From positions 1 to 64,000 of the forward strand of contig JAZQWG010000025.1 of NCBI GenBank assembly GCA_045632265.1: 64,000 bases of DNA, read 5' to 3'. Each line of letters begins with the position of its first letter. The first letter of the stretch is position 1. A model generated the notes under the pieces. That model was given only the letters and a program-made list of their open reading frames with translations. It had not been told where the DNA came from and ran no database searches. Below, one piece after another: positions 42,431-50,310 of the stretch. A program made the translations under genes and the position numbers. The stretch comes from Scatosoma sp045632265 (GTDB lineage: Bacteria > Bacillota > Clostridia > Christensenellales > Borkfalkiaceae).

Positions 42431-43705
42431 TTAAATTTTAACCGATACGCCGCCGTTATCCAACGATTCGTCCGCAGCGTACACAAGCAAATGCCCGTTG
42501 ATGGAATCTTCAATAACCGTCGAAGAAATCGAACGAGGCAAGCCAAGTTCCATGTTCACGAAGTCGTTTACCAAACGGCTGTCGCCACCGCTGTGTCCGT
42601 CGCCCGCTACGATATTCGTGATTTCTTCTACACGTTCGTGCCACAAGCAGTTTGCGGGGTTGTACGTTCTTACGATAAATTTGTTTTCTTCCAAGAAGCC
42701 TTGGATTTCTCCCATTTTACCGATTACGTGAATATTTCTACCAGGTCTTGCAACGCCCGTAATCATGTTGTGCGTTGCGATAGATCCGTTTTCAAATTCT
42801 ACGATCAACGCTTGTCTATCAACGATATCCGCTTCCGTCTTGTAAATACATCTGCCCATAGGGTTGTTCGTGTTCAAAGATTCGATCTTTTCTTCCACGG
42901 TAAGTTCTTCGTATTTTTTATTGATGCAAGTGAAAGTGTATTGTGCAAAATATTCGTTGTCAATCAAAAGTTTTTTGCACGAATAAGGGCATTCCTTTTC
43001 CACTTCGCAATCTACCATACAACGCGTACCCGAGCCTTTAGGCGCGTTCTTTTCAATAAAGTGGTATCTTCCGCCGTAGCTTACCGTCTTAACGGGCTTC
43101 GTGCCGTTGTTGAACCAGCAAAGTAAATCGGCATCGTGGCAGCATTTTGCAAGGAGCATTGAAGAACCGCATTTTTCACGGCTGTTCCACTTGCCTCTAA
43201 TGTAGGATGCGGACGAGTGCGCCACCCCTACCAATTCGTTCGTTTCCATCGAAACGATTTCGCCAATTTCGCCGCTCGCGATAATTTCTTTTATCTTCAA
43301 ATAGAAAGGCGTATAACGAAGCACGTGACAAATCATCAATTTGCAATTATGTTCGTCTGCAATTGCCTTCAATTTAAGCAAATCTTCTTTGTTGTTCGTG
43401 ATAGGCTTTTCCAGCAACATATCATATCCAAGTTCAAGGAAAGGGATTGCCGTAGGAATATGCAATTCGTCCATCGTGGCGTTGATAACCGCATCGGCAA
43501 TCTTGCCAAGTTTCAAACAATCCTCCATTTTTTCAAAGAGCATATCATCGGGAAGAGAGAACATTTCCTTCGCCAAACTTCTACGGAAAGCGCTGGGATC
43601 AATCACCGCTTTTACTTCCAATCTATCGGGATTATCTAACGCATATTTCGTGTAAGCAACCGCTCTATCACCGAAACCAATTACAACAACACTTACTTTA
43701 TTCAT
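42431..43705 (-). CDS. Gfo/Idh/MocA-family NAD(P)-dependent oxidoreductase
   Basis: 424 aa, cytosolic. N-terminal Rossmann fold (VSVVVIGFGDRAVAYTKYAL, residues 1 to about 130) with the family motif LLEKPITNNKEDLL (Glu-Lys-Pro, catalytic Lys), followed by the C-terminal alpha/beta substrate domain (HVLRYTPFYLKIKEII; GEIGEIVSMETNE). It contains several Cys in the middle (CMVDCEVEKECPYSCKK), resembling a subgroup that carries a Cys insertion. Members oxidise or reduce sugars and cyclitols; the substrate is unknown. GGAGG precedes the ATG and there is a good promoter upstream. With only 85 nt to the AraC gene and no strong terminator between them, it may be the first gene of the locus B transcript. 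Confidence 0.85.
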   Translation of the reverse strand: MNKVSVVVIGFGDRAVAYTKYALDNPDRLEVKAVIDPSAFRRSLAKEMFSLPDDMLFEKMEDCLKLGKIADAVINATMDELHIPTAIPFLELGYDMLLEKPITNNKEDLLKLKAIADEHNCKLMICHVLRYTPFYLKIKEIIASGEIGEIVSMETNELVGVAHSSASYIRGKWNSREKCGSSMLLAKCCHDADLLCWFNNGTKPVKTVSYGGRYHFIEKNAPKGSGTRCMVDCEVEKECPYSCKKLLIDNEYFAQYTFTCINKKYEELTVEEKIESLNTNNPMGRCIYKTEADIVDRQALIVEFENGSIATHNMITGVARPGRNIHVIGKMGEIQGFLEENKFIVRTYNPANCLWHERVEEITNIVAGDGHSGGDSRLVNDFVNMELGLPRSISSTVIEDSINGHLLVYAADESLDNGGVSVKI

Positions 43706-43740
43706 AGCCGCAAACCTCCATATTAAGCTATTATGAAATA

Positions 43741-43769
43741 ATTGTACAACAAATGTAGCCGAAAAGCAA
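43741..43769 (-). promoter_or_regulatory. Promoter for the oxidoreductase and probably locus B
   Basis: Leftward TTGCTT (43764-43769), 17-bp spacer, TACAAT (43741-43746), about 35 nt before the oxidoreductase ATG. Confidence 0.65.
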
Positions 43770-43893
43770 TGGTGAAAAGTGTATAAGTTTGTTGATTTAT
43801 AACTTTATTTTTGACGGCGTTTATCTTTTAATTTTTCCGCATTTTTGGACAAAAACGCACGTCAATATTCTACAAAAACGTATAAAAAGACAA

Positions 43894-43919
43894 AAAAGAC
43901 GCCCAAACGGACGTCTTTT
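43894..43919 (-). terminator. Intrinsic terminator after the 458-aa lipoprotein hydrolase
   Basis: Stem AAAAGACG / CGTCTTTT with a 10-nt loop, followed leftward by TTTTGTCTTTTTATACG. It lies about 145 nt past the stop. Confidence 0.8.
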
Positions 43920-44063
43920 CGTTGCTTTATTTATTTGTTTCTAAACGCTATTATGGTAATTTCATGCATTGCGCTTTGTCTTGATTGTGACAATACGCAA
44001 TTTGTTTTAGCTTACATCACTCTTTGCTATTTAATCACACAAAGTCAAGCGTTTATAAGATGC

Positions 44064-45440
44064 TTATTTGGCGTAATTAACCTTGTATATTTTCACTTCA
44101 CCAGGCAAGAACGTTTCTTCAAAATAGCCCGCGGAAAGCGAAATGGTATCTTCTTTCAATGCGCCGAGCGTTGTGGATAAGTTGGTAGGGTCGGGCAAGT
44201 TGTTTTCGTCGATCGTAGTAGAATATTTCGTCAACGACGTAATATTTGCGTTTGCATCAATCGTAAATTTGCCCGTTTTATTATCGCGCATCGAATTGTT
44301 CATAATCATCACGTATTTTGCGCCGCCTTTCTTTGCCTTGAAGAAGCTGATTATGTAATTCGTCGACTTGTTTTGCGGCTGAATAAAGAAATCTTTTGGA
44401 AGTGTTTCCACGCCGCTTGCAATATAAGAACCGCTGTGATATGCGTGCTCGCAATCGATACCCATAAGTAAATCACCAAGCTGACGAATTTCCCAGTTAT
44501 ATTGCACGAGTGGATCGTACAATTCCGTTTTGTTGCCGTTTTGGTCGATAACGTGATCGCGCATGTCTTCGCCACCGTCTTCCACGGAAACTCGGTTGGG
44601 TGAAACCCAACAAAAATGCGAAATGCTCTTAAAACCGTATGCAATAAACGTGTTCAAATTCCAACGAACTTCGTTTGCGGTAGGCTTTTGCATACCTACC
44701 CACCAGCCCGTTTGGGAAAACGCGCCCGTTTTCATCCTGCCGTTGGTATAAGCCACTTTTCTTATCGTTTCCATATCCGAAAAATAGGTCGAACGCATTC
44801 TACCTCCCGACAAGAAAGGATAGTGGTCGTAATACAAATACTCAATCTTCTCAGCCCCTACCGAATTTACCCAGTTATTTACGTAATCGGAATACGAACC
44901 GCTAAGCCAATCTTCGGGTGCGTAGCTGGGGTACAAGTTTACAAACGGACGACGAGTAAGATCTTCGTTGTAATAATATGCGTAATTATCTTTGAGCGAA
45001 GGAATTTGCTCCGCTTTAGGTTCGTCTTTCAAGAAATAGCCAACGCAGTTTTCAAGCTGGGGCATAATAGAAGCGTTGTACACGCTCGTCCAACCAGAAA
45101 CGTCGTAAAGATATTTCATGCCGTAACGAGAGTAAATATCTTCAATCTCTTCATAAGAGGGCCTTGTAGGTGCAGCGTTGTAGGGAAACCATTGAAAGTT
45201 AAGCCCTGCTTCCGCCATTTCTCTCGTTTGTTCTTCATACGACTTTACGTTGGTGCCATAATAGCCTTTCCAAGTACCAAGTAAAAACTCGTCAATCAAA
45301 TACGTAGCTTCAACATCCTCCCCGTTGTCGTCTAGCTCCTTATCTTTGTCTTTCTTTGTGCAACCCGTCAAAAAAACGGACGAGAAAACGGTTGCCAGTG
45401 CAAGCGCAATAAATAAAGCGCGTTTCTTTTTCATTTTCAT
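44064..45440 (-). CDS. Lipoprotein TIM-barrel hydrolase, paralogue of the 1270-aa enzyme
   Basis: 458 aa. Lipoprotein signal MKMKKKRALF..VFLTGC (Cys27), acidic tether, then the same domain as residues 42-430 of the protein at 23528: VGYFLKDEPKAEQ (D139-E140-P141), EYLYYDHYPF, GAFSQTGWW and SHFCWVSPNRVSVEDGGED. It ends right after the barrel with PGEVKIYKVNYAK, with none of the accessory modules. Nucleotide similarity with the paralogue is high over the core, which suggests a fairly recent duplication. AGGAGG lies 5-6 nt before the ATG. Likely a membrane-tethered glycoside hydrolase of an unassigned family. A single-gene unit with its own terminator. Confidence 0.8.
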   Translation of the reverse strand: MKMKKKRALFIALALATVFSSVFLTGCTKKDKDKELDDNGEDVEATYLIDEFLLGTWKGYYGTNVKSYEEQTREMAEAGLNFQWFPYNAAPTRPSYEEIEDIYSRYGMKYLYDVSGWTSVYNASIMPQLENCVGYFLKDEPKAEQIPSLKDNYAYYYNEDLTRRPFVNLYPSYAPEDWLSGSYSDYVNNWVNSVGAEKIEYLYYDHYPFLSGGRMRSTYFSDMETIRKVAYTNGRMKTGAFSQTGWWVGMQKPTANEVRWNLNTFIAYGFKSISHFCWVSPNRVSVEDGGEDMRDHVIDQNGNKTELYDPLVQYNWEIRQLGDLLMGIDCEHAYHSGSYIASGVETLPKDFFIQPQNKSTNYIISFFKAKKGGAKYVMIMNNSMRDNKTGKFTIDANANITSLTKYSTTIDENNLPDPTNLSTTLGALKEDTISLSAGYFEETFLPGEVKIYKVNYAK

Positions 45441-45505
45441 GCAATCCTCCTTTTCAAAATGGTTATAATATACTTTTTACAGCAAGCCTTGTTTTTAGTA
45501 AATAT

Positions 45506-45538
45506 AACATAAGTTATGTTGATACGCTACAATATCAA
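45506..45538. promoter_or_regulatory. Two adjacent palindromes upstream of the lipoprotein hydrolase
   Basis: AACATAA-G-TTATGTT (45506-45520) directly followed by TTGATA-8 nt-TATCAA (45519-45538), about 65-100 nt before the ATG. Their position and symmetry suit operators for a dimeric regulator; no clear -10/-35 pair was found. Confidence 0.45.
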
Positions 45539-45770
45539 GGCTAAACTATATTATCGTTTGGCTAAACTTTAGTTTTCTCTTAATAAATTTTTAATTACGC
45601 CATTAAAGCAAATCTTCTTGTTTTTCCCTTACTTATTAAACGCCTTCCACAAAAAACATCCATCAAATGTCCATATATGCACACATTAGCCCTTTCAAAC
45701 GGCACGAAAAGGGCAAAACGCCCCATTTATCGTGAAAATGCCCTAAAAACGGCGGTTTTGCGCTATTTGT

Positions 45771-45850
45771 TATGCGTGACATAGGTATTATGATAGACAT
45801 AGTACCCGTCAATTATGTGTGACATAGGTATTATGTTTGACATAGTAGTC
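45771..45850. repeat. Two 37-bp direct repeats with four GACATAG boxes
   Basis: TATGCGTGACATAGGTATTA.. (45771) and TATGTGTGACATAGGTATTA.. (45814) repeat with a 43-bp period. GACATAG occurs at 45778, 45796, 45821 and 45839 (spacing 18, 25, 18). Could be a regulator-binding array or a relic of an insertion-sequence end with multiple terminal repeats; no transposase is nearby. Confidence 0.75.
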
Positions 45851-46326
45851 GGTTTTGAAAAGCTTACAAACGCCCTATCCTTCATGGAAAATCCATGAAA
45901 AACAGACAAAAACGGCGAAAAACGTGGGAATTTGAGCGATTTTAGGGCGTATTTGCCCGTTTTTGCTTTTTTTGTACTGTTTTAGGGTGTTTTGCGAATA
46001 GTTTTGCGCCATTAGGGCTCGTTTTAAGTAGTTTTCCGAGAAAATGCATATAATATAGGCGATATTTGACTATTTTCATACCATCGTACAATGACTTTGT
46101 CTTATTTTCAAGAAATTGCACGCAATTTAGGTAGATATTAAGCCGTTTGGATAGAAGCACGCCTAATATGCCTATTTTCCATAGATTTGTACACTATTTT
46201 GGCTATTTTTATGAAATTACACGCTGTCTTATCCTATTTTTTATTGATTGATTACGTTCTACGCATTTCTTATCAATATTGCGGAAAAAGAGTGTAATTT
46301 ACGGTATTTTGTGCCGTTTTCACAAT

Positions 46327-46353
46327 AAAAACCGCCCTATTAGGCGGCTTTTT
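46327..46353 (-). terminator. Intrinsic terminator of the CPBP protease gene
   Basis: Leftward CCGCC / GGCGG core stem with flanking A4 and T5 tracts (GGCGGTTTTTATTG), starting about 25 nt past the stop. Confidence 0.8.
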
Positions 46354-46376
46354 AATCGTTTATGATATTTCTTACG

Positions 46377-47228
46377 TTATTCTACCAAAGTGTCGTTCTT
46401 TTCGGTATTTTGCGAGGATTTTTTATCCATTTGTGGCACAGCCAGCTTATCGTATAACGTTTTTCGTTCTTCTTCGGGGTATTTTATCAAGAAATACAAC
46501 ACGAATACCCCAACGAGTACGCCAACGATTGCCATACACAAGATTGTTCCCAAATTAAACAATTCTACGCCCTTTCCAAGTCCTAAATTGCTTTCTTTAT
46601 CCATCAGCATGCCACAAAAGTTGTACAAACCGTGGATAAAACCACAGCAAAACAAGTTTTTCGTCTTAATCAGCACAAAAGCAAACAAACCGCCCGTCAA
46701 AATGGAATATCCTGCTTGCAAAAGGTTCAAATTAAGCAAATGCGCCCCGCCAAAAACAAGCGACGACACCACAAAAGTGGTAATTAAGCCCTTTTTATTC
46801 TTCGGAAAGTAAACGGCAAGCACGGAAAAGAGAATTCCTCTAAAAACAAACTCTTCAAACATGCCCACGCACAAGCAGTACAGCGCAAACGTCGCTATTG
46901 CCCAAAAATCGGTGCGTACAAGCGATTGCATGCCCTTAAAATACGACCACCATTGAAAATTGTTGACCGCAACCAAGATACACGGCAATAAAAACAGCCA
47001 GTTGTGGATTTTTCCAAACAATTTTACGTCCATCAAGCACAAAATCAGTGCTACGGCGGCAATTCCGAAAATTTGTTGCAACGTTTTATTCAAAACTGCG
47101 TGATACCAAGCATCTTTGCCGATAGGCAGGGAAACGAACTCTAAAACAGCCATAAATGCAGCTAAAACAATGATTATCGCATAGATAACCACTCTATTAA
47201 CGTTGTCGTTTTTTCTCGTTTTTGCCAT
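46377..47228 (-). CDS. CPBP-family intramembrane glutamic protease (Abi/CAAX-like)
   Basis: 283 aa with about eight hydrophobic helices. All three family motifs are present: EEFVFRG (E125, E126, R130), FGGAHLLN (H163) and FIHGLYNF (H199, N203). It ends in a long hydrophilic Glu/Lys/Ser tail (YPEEERKTLYDK to the C-terminus). Family members are membrane-embedded proteases; some cleave prenylated proteins or bacteriocin-related substrates, and some are thought to process C-terminal Cys-containing sorting tails in other phyla. It has its own promoter (47258-47286) and terminator, between two surface or glycan-hydrolase genes. A link to the Gly-Cys tails of the surface proteins in this window is inference. 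Confidence 0.88.
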   Translation of the reverse strand: MAKTRKNDNVNRVVIYAIIIVLAAFMAVLEFVSLPIGKDAWYHAVLNKTLQQIFGIAAVALILCLMDVKLFGKIHNWLFLLPCILVAVNNFQWWSYFKGMQSLVRTDFWAIATFALYCLCVGMFEEFVFRGILFSVLAVYFPKNKKGLITTFVVSSLVFGGAHLLNLNLLQAGYSILTGGLFAFVLIKTKNLFCCGFIHGLYNFCGMLMDKESNLGLGKGVELFNLGTILCMAIVGVLVGVFVLYFLIKYPEEERKTLYDKLAVPQMDKKSSQNTEKNDTLVE

Positions 47229-47257
47229 AATTACGCCCCGTTTTTAAGCTTTTTATT

Positions 47258-47286
47258 ATTATATCATATCTTCGCTCAATTTGCAA
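47258..47286 (-). promoter_or_regulatory. Promoter of the CPBP protease gene
   Basis: Leftward TTGCAA (47281-47286), 17-bp spacer, TATAAT (47258-47263), about 30 nt before the ATG. Confidence 0.7.
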
Positions 47287-47321
47287 GAACTTATGGCTTC
47301 ATTCCCGTGTTTTGCATGGAA

Positions 47322-47349
47322 AAAGCGGTTATCTATTGATAACCGCTTT
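47322..47349 (-). terminator. Intrinsic terminator of the cytosolic hydrolase gene
   Basis: Perfect 11-bp stem AAAGCGGTTAT / ATAACCGCTTT, 6-nt loop, followed leftward by TTTTCC; immediately past the stop at 47354. Confidence 0.85.
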
Positions 47350-47353
47350 GTTT

Positions 47354-48661
47354 TTATTTCAATTCCACGAATACACCTTCGCCCGAACGAAGTTTTAAGC
47401 TGATTTTCTTATCATTCGTTGCAATTTCCGTGTTTTGCGTTGCTTGCCATACGATTACGTCGTAATCTTTATCAAACGTAAGCTCTATTTCAGCGGTAAG
47501 TTTATCTTTGGGGTCGGTAAGGTTCGAGATTAAGTAAGCTTTCTTATCACCGTTCTTAAAGCAACCGATGATAACGTCTTCGCTCGTTTTACCGTCAACC
47601 AACGTATCGTCCGCGTGCTTTTCAATCAAATCGGTCAAGGGATTGGATTCGCCTTTCAAGAAATACACGCATTTATCCCAGTCGTACGAGAAATACGCCT
47701 TTTCAAATGCACGAACTTCTCTAATCGTTTCTTGCATAGCGTACCAAGCAGGCAAAAGTTCGCCTTCTTGACCTACAAGCGCCGTCGTCACGTAAGAAGA
47801 GTTGTGATACGGCACGTATTCAAGCGTCGTCCAATAAGTAAATGTTTGCGCACCTGCCGCACCGTAAGCCATAGCCGTATATACTTGCCAAGCTACGTCT
47901 TCGTACGCCTTAATCGTTCTAAAATCCCAGTGCCCAAGCGTTAAAAGGAATACTTTGAACGGTTTACCCGTGCGTTTGCTTGCATTTGCAAAGTCTTGCA
48001 AGTTTCTCAAATACGACGGGCGAAGATATTGCAATCCGTCCTTGCTCTTATCTTCAATAAGCGCATAATGGTCGTAAGACAAATAATCCGCATCTACAAT
48101 ATCAATAAAATCGTTCAAATACTTCGAGAACGGATAGTTAGCTTCTTTATCGTTAAAAAGTTGTTCTTTTGAAGCGTAATCGGGCAACAAGTTTACTTCA
48201 AACTCTTTGCCAGGATAATTTTTAGCAAACCAGTCTTTCAAAACACGCAAATGGGGATATTTATCCGTATGCGGTTCATCCGCAGCGAGAATACCTGCAA
48301 ACGAGGGATGGCGCAAATAATCGTCCAAACGAGCTTTTAACGCATCGGCATTTTTTTCAAGCCATTGTTCTGCGGTTTCGCCCGTTTTACAAAGTTCTTT
48401 AGCGACGAAAGGCTCTAATCCTTTTTGGTCGCGAATAAGCATTTTTAAGCCGTATTTATCGCAAAAATCGAGCGCTTTATGGTATTCCCAAGCTTCGTAC
48501 TCGTAAATAGCGGATGTGCCGTTAAAGCCACATTTTACGATGTTTGCGTAATGTTCGTCCGTTTGGCAATCAATTGAAATATCGTTTCTACCGTCACCTT
48601 TAGGGTTTTCGGGCGGTGGCGTCATGTATGCTATAAAATCAAACTGCGTGGGTTTAGCCAT
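47354..48661 (-). CDS. Cytosolic TIM-barrel glycoside-hydrolase-like protein
   Basis: 435 aa with no signal peptide. A distant paralogue of the enzymes at 23528 and 44064: FAGILAADEPHTDKYPHL (D128-E129-P130), FEVNLLPDYASKEQLF (compare FVNLYPNYAG), ADYLSYDHYAL (D197) and PFKVFLLTLGHWD. Residues about 330-435 form a small beta domain (YLISNLTDPKDK) like the C-terminal domains of GH-A enzymes. It may act on imported oligosaccharides inside the cell. It begins MAKPTQFDFIAYM. It has its own terminator; no convincing promoter was found in the 179-nt gap upstream. Confidence 0.75.
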   Translation of the reverse strand: MAKPTQFDFIAYMTPPPENPKGDGRNDISIDCQTDEHYANIVKCGFNGTSAIYEYEAWEYHKALDFCDKYGLKMLIRDQKGLEPFVAKELCKTGETAEQWLEKNADALKARLDDYLRHPSFAGILAADEPHTDKYPHLRVLKDWFAKNYPGKEFEVNLLPDYASKEQLFNDKEANYPFSKYLNDFIDIVDADYLSYDHYALIEDKSKDGLQYLRPSYLRNLQDFANASKRTGKPFKVFLLTLGHWDFRTIKAYEDVAWQVYTAMAYGAAGAQTFTYWTTLEYVPYHNSSYVTTALVGQEGELLPAWYAMQETIREVRAFEKAYFSYDWDKCVYFLKGESNPLTDLIEKHADDTLVDGKTSEDVIIGCFKNGDKKAYLISNLTDPKDKLTAEIELTFDKDYDVIVWQATQNTEIATNDKKISLKLRSGEGVFVELK

Positions 48662-48780
48662 AAGAAAAATAGTCCTTCTATCAATTTTTTCTTACTATAA
48701 TTTTATCACATTTTACAAAAAAATAATAGTATTTTTGTTTATCATTTTTGTAAATTTTACAAAGAATTATAAGAAAAGAA

Positions 48781-48811
48781 AAACAGCTTATCCTCAAGGG
48801 ATAAGCTGTTT
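48781..48811 (-). terminator. Intrinsic terminator of the str operon (after tuf)
   Basis: 13-bp stem AAACAGCTTATCC / GGATAAGCTGTTT with a 5-nt loop, followed leftward by TTCTTTTCTT; 30 nt past the tuf stop. Confidence 0.9.
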
Positions 48812-48840
48812 ATTTTTAATGTTGAGTTATCAAAAACCTA

Positions 48841-50061
48841 TTATTTAAGGATTTTTGCGATAACGCCGGAACCAACCGTTCTGCCGCCTTCACGGATAGC
48901 GAAACGAAGACCTTCTTCCAAAGCAACGGGCTTAATAAGAACAACTTTCATTTCGATGTTGTCGCCAGGCATAACCATTTCAACGCCTTCAGGAAGTTCG
49001 ATCATACCCGTAACGTCCGTCGTACGTACGAAGAATTGAGGTCTATAGTGGTTGAAGAATGCCGTATGACGGCCACCTTCGTCCTTCGTCAAAACGTAAA
49101 CTTGAGCAAGGAATTCCGTACCAGTTTTAACCGTACCGGGTTTAGCGATAACTTGACCCTTTTGGATGTCCGTTCTGTTGATACCACGAAGCAACGCACC
49201 TACGTTGTCGCCTGCTTGAGCTTCGTCAAGCATCTTGTGGAACATTTCAAGACCGGTAAGAACCGTACCAACGGGTTTGTCAACCAAACCAACAACTTCA
49301 GCGGGATCACCAACGTGAGCTACACCACGTTCTACACGACCCGTAGCAACCGTACCACGACCAGAAATGGTGAATACGTCTTCTACAGGAAGAAGGAAGG
49401 GTTTGGAATCTTCACGAGCGGGCGTGGGGATATAGCTGTCAACTGCATCCATGAGTTCAAGGATGGGAGCAACTGCAGGATCGGAAATGATTGCATCTGC
49501 AGGTTTGTCAGAAGATGCGCATTCCAATGCTTTCAATGCGGAACCACGGATAACGGGGATATCGTCGCCGGGGAAGTCGTAGGAGGACAACAAGTCTCTG
49601 ATGTCCATTTCAACGAGTTCAAGAAGTTCTTCGTCGTCTACAAGGTCGCATTTGTTCATGAATACAACGATGTAAGGAACGCCTACTTGACGAGCAAGAA
49701 GGATGTGTTCGCGCGTTTGGGGCATGGGACCGTCCGTAGCAGCGCAAACAAGGATAGCGCCGTCCATTTGAGCAGCACCGGTGATCATGTTTTTAACATA
49801 GTCAGCGTGGCCCGGGCAGTCTACGTGAGCGTAGTGACGTGCATCCGTTTGATATTCAACGTGTGCGGTGTTGATTGTGATACCACGTGCTCTTTCTTCA
49901 GGTGCTTTGTCGATTTCGTCATACTTCATCTTTTGTGCACCGCCGCGAGCTGCCATAACCATCGTGATAGCTGCGGTCAAAGTCGTTTTACCGTGGTCAA
50001 CGTGGCCAATCGTACCAATGTTAACGTGGGGTTTGGTTCTTTCGAATTTAGCTTTAGCCAT
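48841..50061 (-). CDS. tuf: Translation elongation factor Tu
   Basis: 406 aa GTPase that carries aminoacyl-tRNA to the ribosome. G motifs: GHVDHGKTTL (about 18-27), the effector region ERARGITINTAHVEY, DCPGHADY and NKCDLVD; domains II and III follow (DVFTISGRGTVATGRVERG, and the end RFAIREGGRTVGSGVIAKIL). Slightly longer than the usual 395-400 aa through small insertions in domain I. Last gene of the str operon, but preceded by its own promoter at 50196-50224, so it can be expressed above its operon partners. AGGAGG lies before the ATG. Confidence 0.99.
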   Translation of the reverse strand: MAKAKFERTKPHVNIGTIGHVDHGKTTLTAAITMVMAARGGAQKMKYDEIDKAPEERARGITINTAHVEYQTDARHYAHVDCPGHADYVKNMITGAAQMDGAILVCAATDGPMPQTREHILLARQVGVPYIVVFMNKCDLVDDEELLELVEMDIRDLLSSYDFPGDDIPVIRGSALKALECASSDKPADAIISDPAVAPILELMDAVDSYIPTPAREDSKPFLLPVEDVFTISGRGTVATGRVERGVAHVGDPAEVVGLVDKPVGTVLTGLEMFHKMLDEAQAGDNVGALLRGINRTDIQKGQVIAKPGTVKTGTEFLAQVYVLTKDEGGRHTAFFNHYRPQFFVRTTDVTGMIELPEGVEMVMPGDNIEMKVVLIKPVALEEGLRFAIREGGRTVGSGVIAKILK

Positions 50062-50195
50062 TTTTTAAATCCTCCGATTTATCTTATAATATTTTTTTAT
50101 TTAAAAATGATAACCTATCCGATTTGGACGCAGCTACCTATCATTTTTACAAATGATGTTGCGATAAAATATCGTGCCCTTTAGTGGACAATCAT

Positions 50196-50224
50196 ATTAT
50201 ATCGTAAATTGTGAAAATTATCAA
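50196..50224 (-). promoter_or_regulatory. Dedicated tuf promoter in the fusA-tuf gap
   Basis: Leftward TTGATA (50219-50224), 17-bp spacer, TATAAT (50196-50201). It gives a ~128-nt leader with a small hairpin ATCATTT-ttac-AAATGAT (50140-50157). Confidence 0.75.
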
Positions 50225-50265
50225 ATGTTTTACAGCTGTTTTCGTAAATTTTTTGATAATTTTCT

Positions 50266-50298
50266 CGTATTTCCCGCCATTTTTCGACGGGAAATACG
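50266..50298 (-). promoter_or_regulatory. Stem-loop just after fusA
   Basis: Perfect 11-bp stem CGTATTTCCCG / CGGGAAATACG with 11-nt loop, 13 nt beyond the fusA stop. No leftward U-tract, so partial read-through into tuf is expected. Confidence 0.6.
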
Positions 50299-50310
50299 CT
50301 TTTTCTAAAA

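Larger units (their letters stand above)
43706..44063. other. Intergenic region between locus B and the lipoprotein hydrolase
   Basis: Holds the promoter at 43741-43769 and the terminator at 43894-43919. The remainder (about 43920-44060) shows no gene with a ribosome binding site and no further structure I can support. Confidence 0.5.
45441..46326. other. About 0.9-kb AT-rich non-coding region
   Basis: The longest gap in the window. It contains the palindromes at 45506-45538 and the GACATAG direct repeats at 45771-45850. A 72-codon leftward frame at 45942-46160 lacks a ribosome binding site and resembles no family. No tRNA, riboswitch or transposase remnant recognised. Confidence 0.5.

Noticed and set aside
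45942..46160. 72-codon leftward frame in the 0.9-kb gap
   Set aside because: No ribosome binding site and no recognisable motif; composition matches the spacer rather than the genes.
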